Source of the DNA: Gordius sp. MW1
Taxonomy: Eukaryota; Nematomorpha; Gordioida; Gordea; Gordiidae
Direction: 5' to 3'
NCBI GenBank assembly: GCA_964036665.1
Contig: OZ038533.1
Location: 20,518,575-20,582,574, forward strand
DNA: 64,000 nt
This document shows, piece by piece, positions 38,501-50,150 of this stretch (positions within the stretch are counted from its first letter, which is position 1; every line of letters begins with the position of its first letter). Position numbers and translations under genes: made by a program. Under the pieces are notes generated by a model. That model had not been told where the DNA came from. It worked only from the letters and a program-made list of their open reading frames with translations, and made no database searches.

Positions 38501-41500
38501 TCAAATTTTGCCCGATTTATACAGTATTAAATAGATGCATTCCATCGGTGGACAAGGATTTAATTAACGTTTTGGTACCGCAAGAAAATATCGTCACGAA
38601 TTATTCCAATCAGGATGTCGCCACTGGAACGAAGTAGTTGCAAATATATTACAAGCGATTTAACAATTTTACTTTATATGTTATGCATGGGCGTAGCCAG
38701 GTTTTGGATTAGGGGGGGCGGGGGGCAAAACGTTTAAAAGTTCAATTAGAGGGGGGCAAAACATAAAATTTTTGAATTTTTCATAGTTTTTGCATCGAAT
38801 TTTTTTTTCTTTGTAATTTAGGGGCCCCCCCCCTGGCTACGCCCATGATGTTATGTACAACCTTTTTTACCTTTTAAATGATGTCGTTTTTTACGTAGAC
38901 ACTTGGCACAATTTCTCAAGTTTTACCAACTGGGCGAGAGCGTATTTCACGACATTACCGAGTTTTGGTGGATGTATCTACTGTGAGAATACAGCTACTA
39001 TATAATAATGTTAAGAAATGAAAAGACCTAATTTTTTGCAATTTTGTACAGTGTTTTATAATGTTAAAGTGTAGGTTGTTTTGCAAACAATATCCTATGT
39101 TTGGTTATTGATGCAATTTTGCCATGAGCTCTTTTATATTTTGCTATACGACAGGGGTTTGCTATTTTCCATGGTCGTCGCCTTGTTGTGGATCGTTTTG
39201 ATGCGATGGCTCGCTGGCTTTATGATAATACTCAATTTTTTCATAGTGGTTGCAGCCCTCTCCTTCGGTATATTGCATCATTCAAATGTTACTCTATTTC
39301 CTACTTTTATATATATATTCATGGGCGTGCCAAGGGAGGGGGGCATGGAAAGGCGGTTGCCCCCCCCCCCAAATTTAAAAGTTGGTTAATTTTTTTAAAA
39401 TTATGGCTAAAATTTCAAAAAATGATCATCTCGCGTCCCTGAAATGCTGGCTACGCCCATGTATAACCATCTATTGAAATCGCATTTAAGCCGAGATGCT
39501 TTCTAACAACTAAAGTTACACGTAACTATTTGATTCAAAATATCGACCTACTTATAGTAATGCATACCCTGATAGTTCGAGATTAGACACCAATTATATT
39601 TGGACTTTTTGAACGATTAATTAATCTACCATATATGTCGGTTTATTTTTTCATAGGGATTTACTATTGTTTCACGGCTCACAAGCAATTCCAAAAGCCT
39701 AATTTGCCTGTGGATAAATTTGGACTTTTTAGAAGCATCATGGCCCCAGATAACATATTCGTTAACATCATGAAGGATAAGGAAAAGGTGAAAAAGCTGT
39801 GGTTTTCTTTCGGTGAGTATACCATGGCCAAAATGATTTGTTTAAAGCCCCCAAAAAGAGTCTTTTTAAATGTTTATTTTTTGTACGAATTAGGTGTGAT
39901 ACTTTCGATTTTATTGGGAATTTTGGTCTTTTTGACCATAACCTGTATAACGCGAATACGGATCGCCATTGCTTTGATCAGAGAGGCTAGCAAGTATGTC
40001 TATGCTTTTGCTAACATTTAGAGATTTGTTTTATCACTTTTTACAAGAATCTACTGCCCTGCAAACTAAAATTTTACAAATTGATGATTTTTTTACTTTT
40101 ATCACGAAGTTCTATCATATTTGAAGTTAAAGGGTAACTAAAACATTTTTTATGTCTGACATAGGAATTATAAGCCTTTAGCTAGTGAGTCTCAGCCATG
40201 ATGCGTGAGAAATGTAAAATGCGCCCCTGGCAAAAAATTGTTAGTAAATAATAATAATTTAGCCCTCTCTAAATAATTGTCAAATATTGGCCCCACTCCT
40301 GAGATTAATGAAAGACCCCGTTTCTTAGGTTTAGTTGGAAAACAGAACGGTTATTCTAGTCAAAGACATTATTAAGGCAACGCTTATATATCCATCGCAC
40401 CGGGCTCAACTGGGAAGTAAACGCTAAACCTTAAAGTCTAGATTTTTTACATCATAGAGGGCTTCAATAAAAATAGATATTAGCTACTAGCCTGTAAAGT
40501 TAATTGGCTGCAAGAATAGGGGTATATGAAAATGAAAGGAAAATAAGCTTTTTATAAGGACTCTAACTTTCGTAAAATATATAATTTAAGTTGTAAATAA
40601 AAATATATACAAATTAAATAGACCTTTGAATTATTGTTTTAATTAGCTTTTCAATTTGTTAATCCCATTACGTTCATCGCAGAGCCATAAGCCTGATGTT
40701 TTCCACCCTATTTTGGCCGATAGCCCCTTTTATCGGCCAAATTGCGATCATATGTTTTTGGGCCGCCCTAGCCATTTACTTAGCCTCTTCCGGGTACCCA
40801 TACTATCAAACTCTCAATTTGCCGGCTCAAGGCTTGGGAAAATACGCACAAAATTTTACACAATGTCAACCCGAGGTACACTACACACTGCTATCATTTT
40901 TATCTCTATAGATTTTTTGATCTTATTTTCACATTATACTAATGTTAATTGCGATTGCTATTGGCCGTCTTACCATCGTTTTTAGGTTCATACTTCTATT
41001 AGATAAATCATGGTAAGACTTTATTATGCATTTCGTTGCGCTAGAATAATTGCTAGTGTAGTTTGTAATGGGAACTAATAAAATTTTGGCAAAAATGTCC
41101 TAACAACAATAATGGCACAAAAACATTTCAAAATACAAAAGAATAGAGTTTTAAAGTAGAGAGGCTTTATGATATGTATATGAAGTAGAAGATATGAAAT
41201 ATATGTACATCCCTGATCTCAGATATTCAACGAAGAATTAGTGAAGGCTGGCATCGATCCCAACGCCACAATCGTTGCCTGTCAATTCGTTTCCTACCAA
41301 AACCATCCGTGAGTATTATTAATTGCCAATTTCATTTTTATCCTACCATTTTGGGTCACCCACCAATAATTATTTTTAAACAAGTAAATATATATATAAA
41401 TAAATAAATAGTCAGGTTGTGAAAATTGGTTTAAGGAGGGTTGTAACCCAAATTGTAAAATATTTTTAAAAACTTGGGGAATATGATAAATCATATATTA

Positions 41501-44500
41501 AAATCAGATATATAAATACGATTCATTAAGGCTCGTTAAATTTAAATTATAGCATATGTATTAAATACAAAAATACGATACGAGAATGAACGGATATTTT
41601 GGGATAAACCTTAACTAAGATCTCCCTCCTATCATACATCTATGGACCCCTGGATTTAAAATTATTTATTTGCCAAAATTGTTTTAACCATATGCCGCCC
41701 TCCTTATCATACCATTTCACTTATACCAATATCTAAGGGTTCCAAGCCAAATTGTTCCATCACTTAAAATAATCGTGGAGATGTAGTTTCTACAAGCTTC
41801 ATTTGGTCAATTTCACAGGGTTATTAAGCTTGCTTAAATCTATATGTATATAATATTTACCTGTTTTCTACTAAATCTACAACTTGGGATAACCCTCATG
41901 TTCGATACAACTTTCAAACTTATTTCATCCCTTATAGATAGATGAAAATGATTAAGACCTTCGTTTATTTAACAACCTATACATACATATATCCCATTCT
42001 AATGCCTTTGTTTGTTTGCCATCAGATGGTACCCTTACATGCAGGCATTCAACTTGTTTGGCCTGCTGTGGGCAGTCTTCTTCATAAATGCCTTGAACCA
42101 AATTACTTTGGCCGGAGCTTTTGCCTCTTACTACTGGGCCCGTAATAAGTACAAGGATATACCGATGTTCGTCCTTTCAAACTCTTTTTGGACTGCTATC
42201 GTGTAAATTTAATTACTCTTAATGGTCGGGATTATTGGATATGTAAATTTATGTAGCGATCTTTGTCAAACTTGTTCCTTGACAATTATCGTATGAATTG
42301 CGTGGAAATATAACCATTAATGTGCATTTATAATTGTGAGTCGTGAGAGAGTGTGTTAATTTGAGGTATTATTGACAGTGGTTTTATCGATTTGTAAAAT
42401 ACACTAGTTTTCCGTATATTTTGGCATTATTTTGAAAGACCTTTTAATATTATTTTTGATATTTATTCTATGGCTAGGTTAAAGAAATAAGCAGGAAATA
42501 TAGAGGCACTTGATCAAAATATACTTAGAGGTGGTTGGGGGGGGGTCTGTGTAATAATCAATTAAGATCCATTTTTGAGATATTTTAAAATAACAGTATA
42601 ATTTCAATTTCAATTTTGGATTCAACAAAAGATTTATATTTGATGTATGTTTTTGTTGTATTTATTAGATACCATATAGGTTCCCTGGCTTTTGGATCTC
42701 TGCTGCTGGCCATAACCAAAATTATCCGACTAGCATTGGAATATTTGCAAGAAAAGCTGGACAAATTTCAAAATCCCGTCTGCACCTGTATCCTGCGTTG
42801 CACTAGGTGCTGTTTCTGGATTTTTGAAAAATTTCTCAAATTCCTCAACAAAAATGCCTTCATCATGGTACATACAATTAACTAGTGTCGTTAAAACGGC
42901 TGGGTTTTGTTTGGTCTACCTTTGGTTTTAGTCGATAAACATAAACAGATCAAAAATTATTTGGTCTATTTTTCATAGTAGACCTCTAGGCTTAGTTGAA
43001 ATATAAAAACAGACCAGGGCGACCGTTAGTTTTAGTTGAACCCGAGGCAGACCAAACAAAACCCAGGCCTTTTTACAATACTACAAACGACGAGTTTTCC
43101 TTGACACTTTAAAACAAAAAATTTTTAATAACGGTGGCTTATTTGAAAGGTGCATTCGGTTTCAAAAACTAATCTTGAGACATGTTTTTGTCAGCCGAAA
43201 AGTTATATTAAACAAACCTTAGTATTGCAAAGAGTAATTATTTTAGTTGAAATTTTTAATTAGTGCGACGATTTTGGAATTTAATTTATATCCATTTTAA
43301 CCAGATGGCTATCCACGGGAAAAATTTTTGTCAATCGGCTGGTGACGCATTTACCCTCATCATGAGGAATGCCATAAGGTAGATTAATTTATAAAAATAA
43401 ATAAATAAAATAAATAAATAATTCACATGTTTATATTTAGGAAAAATAAGGCAAATGCCCATTTTTTGGGCCATCATACTTCTCCAACACTATATTTTAT
43501 TCTTTGGGTATTGTATACAAATATTTTTGGTTATATAGGGTCGTCGTTATTAACAAAACTACGGACTTCTTGCTCTTTATGGGTCAACTTGTGGTTATGG
43601 CTACTACTGGTACAAAAAAAATTTTATAAACAAATAATGCTCGTTTATTTAAGTTAAAAGTTTATTGCATACTATTTTAAGTGTGTGTTTTTTGTAAAAA
43701 ATCCTCAATTTTTTTAGCTCTCAAGCTTTTTTTTAAATATTCTTTTATATAAATGTGAGATTAAATATGGCCCGCCGAGCCCTAATTGGTTTATAATTTA
43801 AGGCCCAACCTGAGCCAGAGTTAAATATATTGAATTAATATATTTATGTGTGTGTGTGTGTGTATCATAAAGGTTACTTCTTTTATTACCTCTACACCAC
43901 CCAGACCGCTCTAACTCCTCTCATACCAAAGTTCCGCGTCTGGGAATTTTCACTAGTCGTAAGAATTCACTCTGTTTTGTTATAAAATTCATATTTTTTA
44001 TTTTACCATAAACTTGTTTTCTGGTACTTTTGTTGTCTTTAACGATACGGTGGTATAGATATTTTGTGATCTTAAAGGTTATTTAGCTATAGAGTATCTC
44101 AAATCATTAGAGGTATGTGAGTTCAAATCAAAAAATATATACGACATGTATATACTGCTAAAATAATGTTTGTGGTGATAGTATAATTTGGTATGCATCC
44201 TAAACATATCTTCTAGGTATCAAATTTAGGGAGTAGCAATGATGAATTTGTTTTATCAATATCTATATTTTGCGACGGTAAAATGCGTTTTTAGTTCTAT
44301 TTATTGTAATATTATATATTACCCCTTTGCTTTTGTATACCTTTTTTCCATTTTAAACAATTTCTATTTTATTTGAATTAGGTGCAAATATTTGGGGCCT
44401 ACCTGGTCTCGCACATCTTTTTCGGAGTTTACGAGATGGCAGTAGATACCCTATTCCTTTGCTTCCGTATGTACACACCCTGCAAAATTAGCCCATTTTG

Positions 44501-45150
44501 CAGGGAAATTTATGATCTCTAAACCCAAAAATTCTTTTTTACCTAAAATGTCATTGAATCTATGAGAAAATTGTTTTTTTTCTCTTCCCAATTTTGATTT
44601 TTGCTAAGACTTTAAACTCGTATTCAATTTGAAAAATAAAAAATCAACCGCAAAGAGACTATTTATTTCAAACTCCTCTTTGTAGGTTAATGTCATTAGT
44701 AAGCATTGAATGAAAGGTGTTGATAAAGTTTTACTAATTTGTGATTACCTAATTGATGATTTGCTTTAATTTCCAAAGATTAGTGAGAATTCGTGGCTTA
44801 GCGAAAATTATCTTTAAAGATGGATAAAATGTTTGGAATTTCTTCTGAAGAACGTTAAAAATGATACATTTTTGAAAATTTTTACTGTCAACTATATTTA
44901 TTATTAGACATTTTTAACAACGCCTAAAATAAATCTAATGGAATTCTAGCTCGACCTAGCCTTCAGATGATATATCGCTTTCTAAGGCACACTTAAAAAT
45001 CAGCCGTTGAAATGTTGGAATATAATTTACTTTATTTTATATCCGTGCTTTTATGTAGTTGAGGACTGCGAACGAAATGACGGATCTCCGTACAGGCCCT
45101 ATTACATGTCCAAAGAATTGGGCAGGATTTTGCATAAGAAAAATCGTTGA
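32512..45150 (+). CDS. Choline transporter-like protein (SLC44/CTL family), 22 coding exons
   Basis: SLC44 proteins are multi-pass membrane transporters of choline and related substrates in plasma and organelle membranes. Exons: 32512-32518, 32743-32772, 34232-34280, 34787-34860, 35119-35197, 35602-35689, 36210-36317, 37096-37159, 38525-38633, 38899-38982, 39155-39267, 39657-39812, 39894-39993, 40683-40875, 41223-41308, 42026-42202, 42669-42867, 43305-43378, 43539-43609, 43873-43958, 44382-44466, 45059-45150, totalling 2124 nt or 707 aa, normal for the family. Landmarks in order: DPSFRGPI, first membrane segment FILFSVFLLFWIVLAVF, a Cys-rich extracellular loop with several N-x-S/T sites, RIRIAIALIREASKA, FWPIAPFIGQIAIICFWAAL, TLAGAFASYYWA, HIGSLAFGSLLLAI, FLKFLNKNAFIMM, MAVDTLFLCFLEDCERNDGS. 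Every junction keeps phase. The first exon is only ATGGCTG and is the weakest call. Exon 16 ends at a gtaaat donor giving FWTAIVYH, where the family usually has Arg. An AATAAA lies at 45587. SLC44A2/4/5-type by overall resemblance. Confidence 0.95.
33592..33701. mobile_element. hAT-type MITE with 8-bp duplication in SLC44 intron 2
   Basis: The left end is CATGGGCGAAGCCAAGG and the right end is AGCTACGCCCTTG. The duplication GTTATATA sits at 33584-33591 and 33702-33709. Confidence 0.75.
36001..36185. mobile_element. Second MITE family (TAGTGTTG ends), SLC44 intron 6
   Basis: The left end is TAGTGTTTAAATACGGCTG; the right end reverse-complemented is TAGTGTTGAAAAACGGCTGG. The flanks TTAAATGT and CTAAATAT agree at 6 of 8 positions. 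The interior (TTTGGTTTTAGTC, AAACATAAACAGACC) matches 42883-43083. Its ends are like those of hAT elements. Confidence 0.65.
37198..38250 (+). mobile_element. HINE-type element, copy 2 (complete-looking), in SLC44 intron 8
   Basis: The 5' end reads AATTGCTATGCAATTTATGG followed by GCTCGC and a (GTCC)n run at 37235-37257. Core units start near 37373, 37623 and 37916 with GACTTTTTGACCGTCCGCTG, then GACCAATG and CATTGGCCAAATTGTGA. B-box-like GTTCGAAT/GTTCAATC motifs lie at about 37550 and 37827. The second subterminal repeat is at about 38150 (CCCATAAATTGCATAGCAAA), and the element ends with hairpin AGGGCCGAAGGCCCGAG at about 38231. This order (subterminal repeat, GTCY microsatellite, tandem core, inverted subterminal repeat, short 3' hairpin) is that described for Drosophila DINE-1/HINE and bivalve pearl elements. 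Confidence 0.75.
38686..38847. mobile_element. hAT-type MITE with perfect 8-bp duplication in SLC44 intron 9
   Basis: CATGGGCGTAGCCAGG and CCTGGCTACGCCCATG form a perfect 16-bp inverted repeat. The duplication ATGTTATG is at 38678-38685 and 38848-38855. It is the best-preserved copy of the family. Confidence 0.85.
39320..39461. mobile_element. CATGGGCGTAGCC-family MITE in SLC44 intron 11
   Basis: The left end is CATGGGCGTGCCAAGG and the right end is GCTGGCTACGCCCATG. The flanks are TATA-like on both sides but not a clear 8-bp match. Confidence 0.65.
42883..43083. mobile_element. Second MITE family, SLC44 intron 17
   Basis: The left end is TAGTGTCGTTAAAACGGCTG with GGTTTTGTTTGGTCT; the right end is AGACCAAACAAAACCCAGG then a TACAATACTA tip. 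It shares most of its sequence with the copy at 36001-36185. Confidence 0.65.
43846..43863. repeat. (TG)n microsatellite in SLC44 intron 19
   Basis: Nine TG repeats lie ten bases before the exon 20 acceptor. Confidence 0.85.
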
Positions 45151-46379
45151 AATTCAACCCTTATTGATTCCGTTTCACTGAAGGTCGGTCCGCAATTACG
45201 ACATCTGGTCTCATCTATTTTCATCCTCAACTTTAATTTATTTAGAAGGGCAGATAAACTTTTGCTTAATTTCCTGTAAAACCCTTTTATTGTCTACTTG
45301 CCTTCCCTTCGGAAAGTTATATTCACTTTATACGAGTCAAAACAAATGAAAATAGTATGTTTTAAAATGTCTGACTATGGCATCTTCTTATAAGACGATA
45401 AATTTCCAAATTTTTAGACACCTAAAAGTCCTTGATTCTTAAAATTGTATCTACTATATGGAAACATTTATTTGTATTATTCAACATATGCACACAATTT
45501 TTTATTGAATATTGCGTTATTATAATTTTACTTGTATATTCTTGATTTATATTTTATTGAACATTTTGATTTCATATTGTATTTAAAATAAAGTAAAAAT
45601 TATATCTGTTTAAAAACATATTTTTGATAATTTTGACCTGTTTTTAAAATTAAATCATGAACACAAAATATATTTTCCAAAATGAATGTAAAAATATAAA
45701 TTATAATTCTTTATTCCCTTAAAGCCCAAGCATGGAAACCTTTATTATATATATCATTAAGCGTTTTTAATTCATATATTCTTTTAAGCAAGCATCATCA
45801 GAAAATAGGACTTCTGCAGTAGGCCTAGCATCAAGAGGCGCATGTCACAGAACAAGGCATAATAAATTATATTCAAAGGCTCTATTGAGCAGTAAAATTA
45901 CAAGTTGGTCACAATGAACTGCAGGTTATATCTATATTACTGTGTCAAACAGCTGGAAAGCAAGACCACTCGTGAATTAGGGGGAATTAAATAATTCCTA
46001 CAATGTATCTATCTATCATAATTTATAAATCATTGAGTTAATTATATATCTATAATTTATTTTTAACAATTTTTTCCATAATATAAGCCTTAAAAGCATA
46101 GTGTCTTTTGTATGTGTAAGTGTAATGTTTGAAAACGGTGCCATTACATTCGCCACGTGAACTACGCATTCTCATTGGTTAAGAGTACGAAATGATGAGT
46201 TTTTTTTGGCATATCACGTGTTCTTTATAATAACATGATTGGGCAGAGATTTGGTAAAAGCACTCATCGAATTTGTAGCCACACTTAGCATTTCAAATAG
46301 TCTCCATTTTATATTCCATTTTTAATTTTTCACTTATCGTTTTAATAGGTTGCTATATTATAATAGGTAATTATTCCAG
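45151..46379. other. 3' flank of SLC44
   Basis: AATAAA at 45587-45592 is a plausible polyadenylation signal. A palindromic CACGTGAACT/ATCACGTGTT pair lies at about 46155-46225 with an ATTGGT between. No coding sequence was recognised. Confidence 0.45.
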
Positions 46380-46625
46380 TTTATAATATTTAGGAATTTT
46401 AATTTTTTGAATATTTAATTATTTAATTTTATTCTTCATTAAAAGTAAGTTATTTGTATTACACTAATCTTTAATAGTTCCCATATTAAATATTTTATTA
46501 TTCCAATTTATAATCTTAAAATATTTAATTAATTTTTTTTAGATTTTTCAATTATTTAAATCTATTCCTCATTATCAAAAGTAAGTTATTTTATTTGTAT
46601 TACACTTATCCGATCAACTATTGAT
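46380..46625. repeat. Two AT-rich tandem copies of about 135-145 bp
   Basis: TAATTATTTAATTTTATTC and AAAAGTAAGTTATTTGTATT recur at about 46440 and 46585. A further related stretch occurs near 48880-48965. Confidence 0.5.
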
Positions 46626-46639
46626 TCTGCTGAGAAAAT

Positions 46640-48085
46640 ACAACAGGGGGCCAATTTATGGCCATCAAAATATTAATAGACGGAATTAACGACAAATGCA
46701 ATTTGAAGTTAAGCGTATGGTATCTCGACGATGCCACCCTGTCAGGCAGCTCGAAAGAGCTGGTCAAAGCTCTTAACATCATTAATGAATAATATATTAA
46801 ACGTTACAGATTGCGAATTTGTTTTGACAGCACAACCATCCTTTGCATCTTTTCTACGCCTTGAAAAGAGCGAGGTTATTTAACTATGTTCTCCAATAGG
46901 CGGTCTGAAATGCTTAAGATGTTATCTCGACGATAACCTCAAAAATTTAAAAACGAAATCTTTAAGCTTTTGCCCGCCCATTATGCATTTTTTATATTAA
47001 AAAAACTACTTTAATATTGCTAAAATACTATTTTGCTTCCGTTCCACAAGCGCATTTTTACATACACAATCTGTCATTGAATCCACCCTCAACTTATCAT
47101 TCGATACAAACACCTGGTACAAGCCACATTACCAACAAAATCTAAAGGCCTGAAAATTCGTTCACCAAACTCCTTATCACGACCTCATTAACCTCCAACA
47201 TATCCTCAAAATCAAACGTTGCTAAATTAATCTCTTACTTCCTCGATGAAACATTTATACACGCCCTATCCCTTATGAATTCAAATGTTATACCAGTAAT
47301 CTCACCACCACAAACAACAAATCAAAAGGATTGAGATTTTTGTTTGTTTTCGCGCTCAGTTGCTTATCTCCATTCGAGGTGCGATAACAATCAACATTAA
47401 AACCTTAGATATTTGGTGTTTGATAAATCTTGACATGAATGGCTTGAGGCTTTTCCTAAAGTTCTCCAATATAATGTTAGAGGATTTCGAGCTATCCTAT
47501 AATCCAGTACTACACCTTGGAGTAAAATACACCCATATGCCTGTTAAAAATTGCAGCCTCCCAGTTGATGAAGAAGCGCGCCACCCACCCCTTACACTGC
47601 AAGCTGAATGAATTTAGACACCTACGACACTCCAAAATCAATTCCATTATCCAGTCAGCTCTTAAAAAGTCCCAGATTCTATCCATACCTGAACCTTCAG
47701 ATACTTCCCTTGAAGGTCGAATGCGTTATCTCACTAGTCCCATGAGAAAACGGTCTCCTTTTAAAATGGGATTTTACATGCATTGACTTATTTGCCCCCT
47801 CTAATCTTAATTATGGCCTTTACTGAAGAACGCAAGCTCCAAAAATACAAGGCCCTCTTGGAGTCTAGTATTTTTATCCCAACAGTTTCCTGCTGTTTAG
47901 GATCCTATGGAAATGGCTTTGGCTTTATTTAAAGAAATAGGCAGGCGATCCCCACCTTTTAATCATTCCCCCAAATTTTTATTGAAACAATCAATAGCTA
48001 TCTTAATTGCAAAATTTAATTTCAAATCTTTTTTGGATTCCCGGCCTCTTCTAAAAGACGAAGATGAAGACATATTACTCATATA
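46640..48085 (+). pseudogene. LINE remnant with WYLDD-type reverse transcriptase and endonuclease-like C-terminal part
   Basis: At about 46718-46747 the sequence encodes WYLDDATLSG followed by SSKELVKALNIINE, the YADD-box region of a non-LTR reverse transcriptase. Around 47540-47760 fragments read NCSLPVDEEARHP, then HCKLNEFRHLRHSKINSI and SIPEPSDTS. Around 47830-48000 they read KYKALLESSIFIP. These match in order the C-terminal part of invertebrate LINEs with this catalytic motif, whose tail resembles a restriction-like endonuclease. The regions are in different frames with stops, and the thumb and linker are mostly missing, so the copy is old and dead. Confidence 0.6.
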
Positions 48086-48245
48086 ATATTTTTTAATATT
48101 ATTATTATATAAATGTAGTATTTAATATTATGTTTAGATATATATCAATAAACTGACTTTATCTCCAAAAAAACGAATTGCCATCTTTTTATTATTTCAT
48201 GACCCTTAAATATTCTAATTTATTCATTCATATCAAAAATTAGTT

Positions 48246-48870
48246 ATTAATTGCTATGCAATTTATGGGCTCACTTTCCATTTTCCGATGTCACGCCGAA
48301 CGTGTCCCGCATCGTCATGTTCGCACCGAACGCGTCTGCGTCCGCATCTTACAAACGCTTATGCCTCTCGAGGCCTTGGGTTCGAACCGGAGAGGACAAA
48401 TTTTTTTTATTAAATTAATATGTTCTTGTTACTACCATTGTTAATATGACTTTTTGGCCGTCCGCTGTCTGCTGACCAATGAAAAAAATGACCATTGGCC
48501 AAAATGTGAAACCGAGTTTATTTTTTCGTTTTTTTTGACTATCATGATTGTTCCTGTTCCTACCATTGCTATTATGACTTTTTGGTCGTCCGCTGGCTGC
48601 TGACCAATGGAATAAATTGACCATTGGCCAAAATATGATTCGAAATTATTTTTTTCGGTTTTTTTTTGACTATTATGATTGTTCCTGTTCCTACCATTGC
48701 TATTATGACTTTTTGGCCGTCCGCTGGCTGCGATCAATGGAATAAAATGACCTTTTAGCCCCGCCCCACGAAGGGTAAATGAGGATTCATTGCTTGGAGA
48801 ACGTGGACAAGGCTTTGACGTTCTTGAAGGAACAATACGAATAGGGGTCTGGGGCCGAAGCCCCCAGTTA
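48246..48870 (+). mobile_element. HINE-type element, copy 3 (short)
   Basis: The 5' end is AATTGCTATGCAATTTATGG then GCTCAC. The GTCC run is degenerate. A B-box-like GGGTTCGAACCGGAGAGGAC lies at 48380. Three core units of about 129 bp begin near 48448, 48577 and 48706, each with TTTTTGG, CGTCCGCTG and TGACCAATG. A degenerate terminal hairpin GGGGCCGAAGCCCCC closes it at about 48851. The second subterminal repeat is missing. It appears inserted in a local AT-rich repeat, since AAAAGTAAGTTATT-type sequence occurs on both sides. Confidence 0.65.
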
Positions 48871-49639
48871 CGCTTTTTTTATTACACTTAGAATTTCAAA
48901 TCTTAATTATTCCATATATGATATTTTTTATTCCCATTAATTACTCTGTCAAAAGTAAGTTATTTCTCTAACATTGTTTCTTTGAAGCTGATCTTAACTG
49001 TTAAAATGTTATATTCAATTTGGAATTGAATTATAAATTGCGGGTTTGATAATAATCAGAAGAATATAATAATAACCCCTTTGAGGAGTGCCGAAACTAA
49101 ACTAAAATACGCTCTTATTAGCGCCATTTATAGGCAATTTTAATTAGAGACTAATTTGAATTATATATCTATCTTTTTTAGCATTTTTTTTAATTTTTTA
49201 GAATGGAGGAAAGTTATCTGTTTGTAAAAAGAACAGCAAAATTTTGGACTAGAAAACAGGTACTTAGAATGAAATTTTTTTATTTTTTATAGAAGGATTT
49301 AAGGGTGGTTAATGGAAAAAATAAATCCTAACTTTGTATTATTTTAGGACAAATTGGCATTTTATTATATATATGTTTGTTGTTTATAAAATATCGTTTA
49401 TATTATAAAAATTTAATTTAAATTATTTATAGCAAATTAAAGATATATTTATAAAATGTTGATGTTAAAGTAGAAGTATAAAAAAATAAAAAGGCTGATT
49501 GTATGAAAAAAATTGTTATATGATGAGTTAATGGTAATTACAATTAATGTATAATCAAAATGCTAGTAAATGTTAGTTTAAATGAGGTAAAATCAATTTA
49601 TTATATTTTTAATAATAACACTACTTACGACGGTCCCAA
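48871..49639. other. AT-rich gap between HINE copy 3 and the RTE fragment
   Basis: It includes a further AAAAGTAAGTTATT repeat piece near 48950. Otherwise featureless. Confidence 0.45.
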
Positions 49640-50150
49640 GTCCGTGTGCAAAAAGTAGAGGGTTGGCGTCAGGTCGTAAATCGGCTATAAAAACCAACTC
49701 CAAAATCATGATAATTTCAAACAAAATTTTACAGAGAAAGCTAGGGCGTCCTCCACAGCAATGTGAAAAATTCACTCGGATTATTGCCCAACTTACAACG
49801 AAGGCGGTTAGGGAAATTAGTTGTGGAATGCGAATAACTTGCTGGAATGTGGAAACGTTGACGGGGAAGAGCATCGAGGTCGCACAAATGCCAAAAAGAA
49901 GAAAGGGACACATCGCCTGCCTACAAGAGACGAGGTGGAACGGAACGAAAGCTCGGGAATTAGGAGAAGGATACAAGCTTTTCTACGGTGGGTACCCAAA
50001 TCGTAGAAACGGGGTCCGTATCGTTCTAAGCGAATCGTTCAAGGACAAGGTAAAGCGTTGTTCCGACAGGCTAATGTGGGTGAAATTGCAGATCAAGGGG
50101 GCCTCCTAACCATTGGGTGTATGGAATCAGAGAAAAACATATTCTTAGAT
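49640..50150 (+). pseudogene. RTE-like LINE fragment: AP-endonuclease N-terminal half
   Basis: The frame 49663-50109 ends in MRITCWNVETLTGKSIEVAQ, then ACLQETRWNGTKARELGEGY, then RNGVRIVL and DRLMWVKLQIKG. These are the N-terminal motifs of the exonuclease-III-like endonuclease of RTE/BovB-type LINEs (WNVRTL, QETKW, GVGI). Coding runs out soon after WVKLQIKG, and a different frame continues for a few residues (TIGCMESEKNIFLDSLG). No reverse transcriptase follows. It is a short relic. Confidence 0.72.

Noticed and set aside
49593-49999. Minus-strand ORFs opposite the RTE endonuclease fragment
   Set aside because: Antisense shadows of the plus-strand endonuclease frame.
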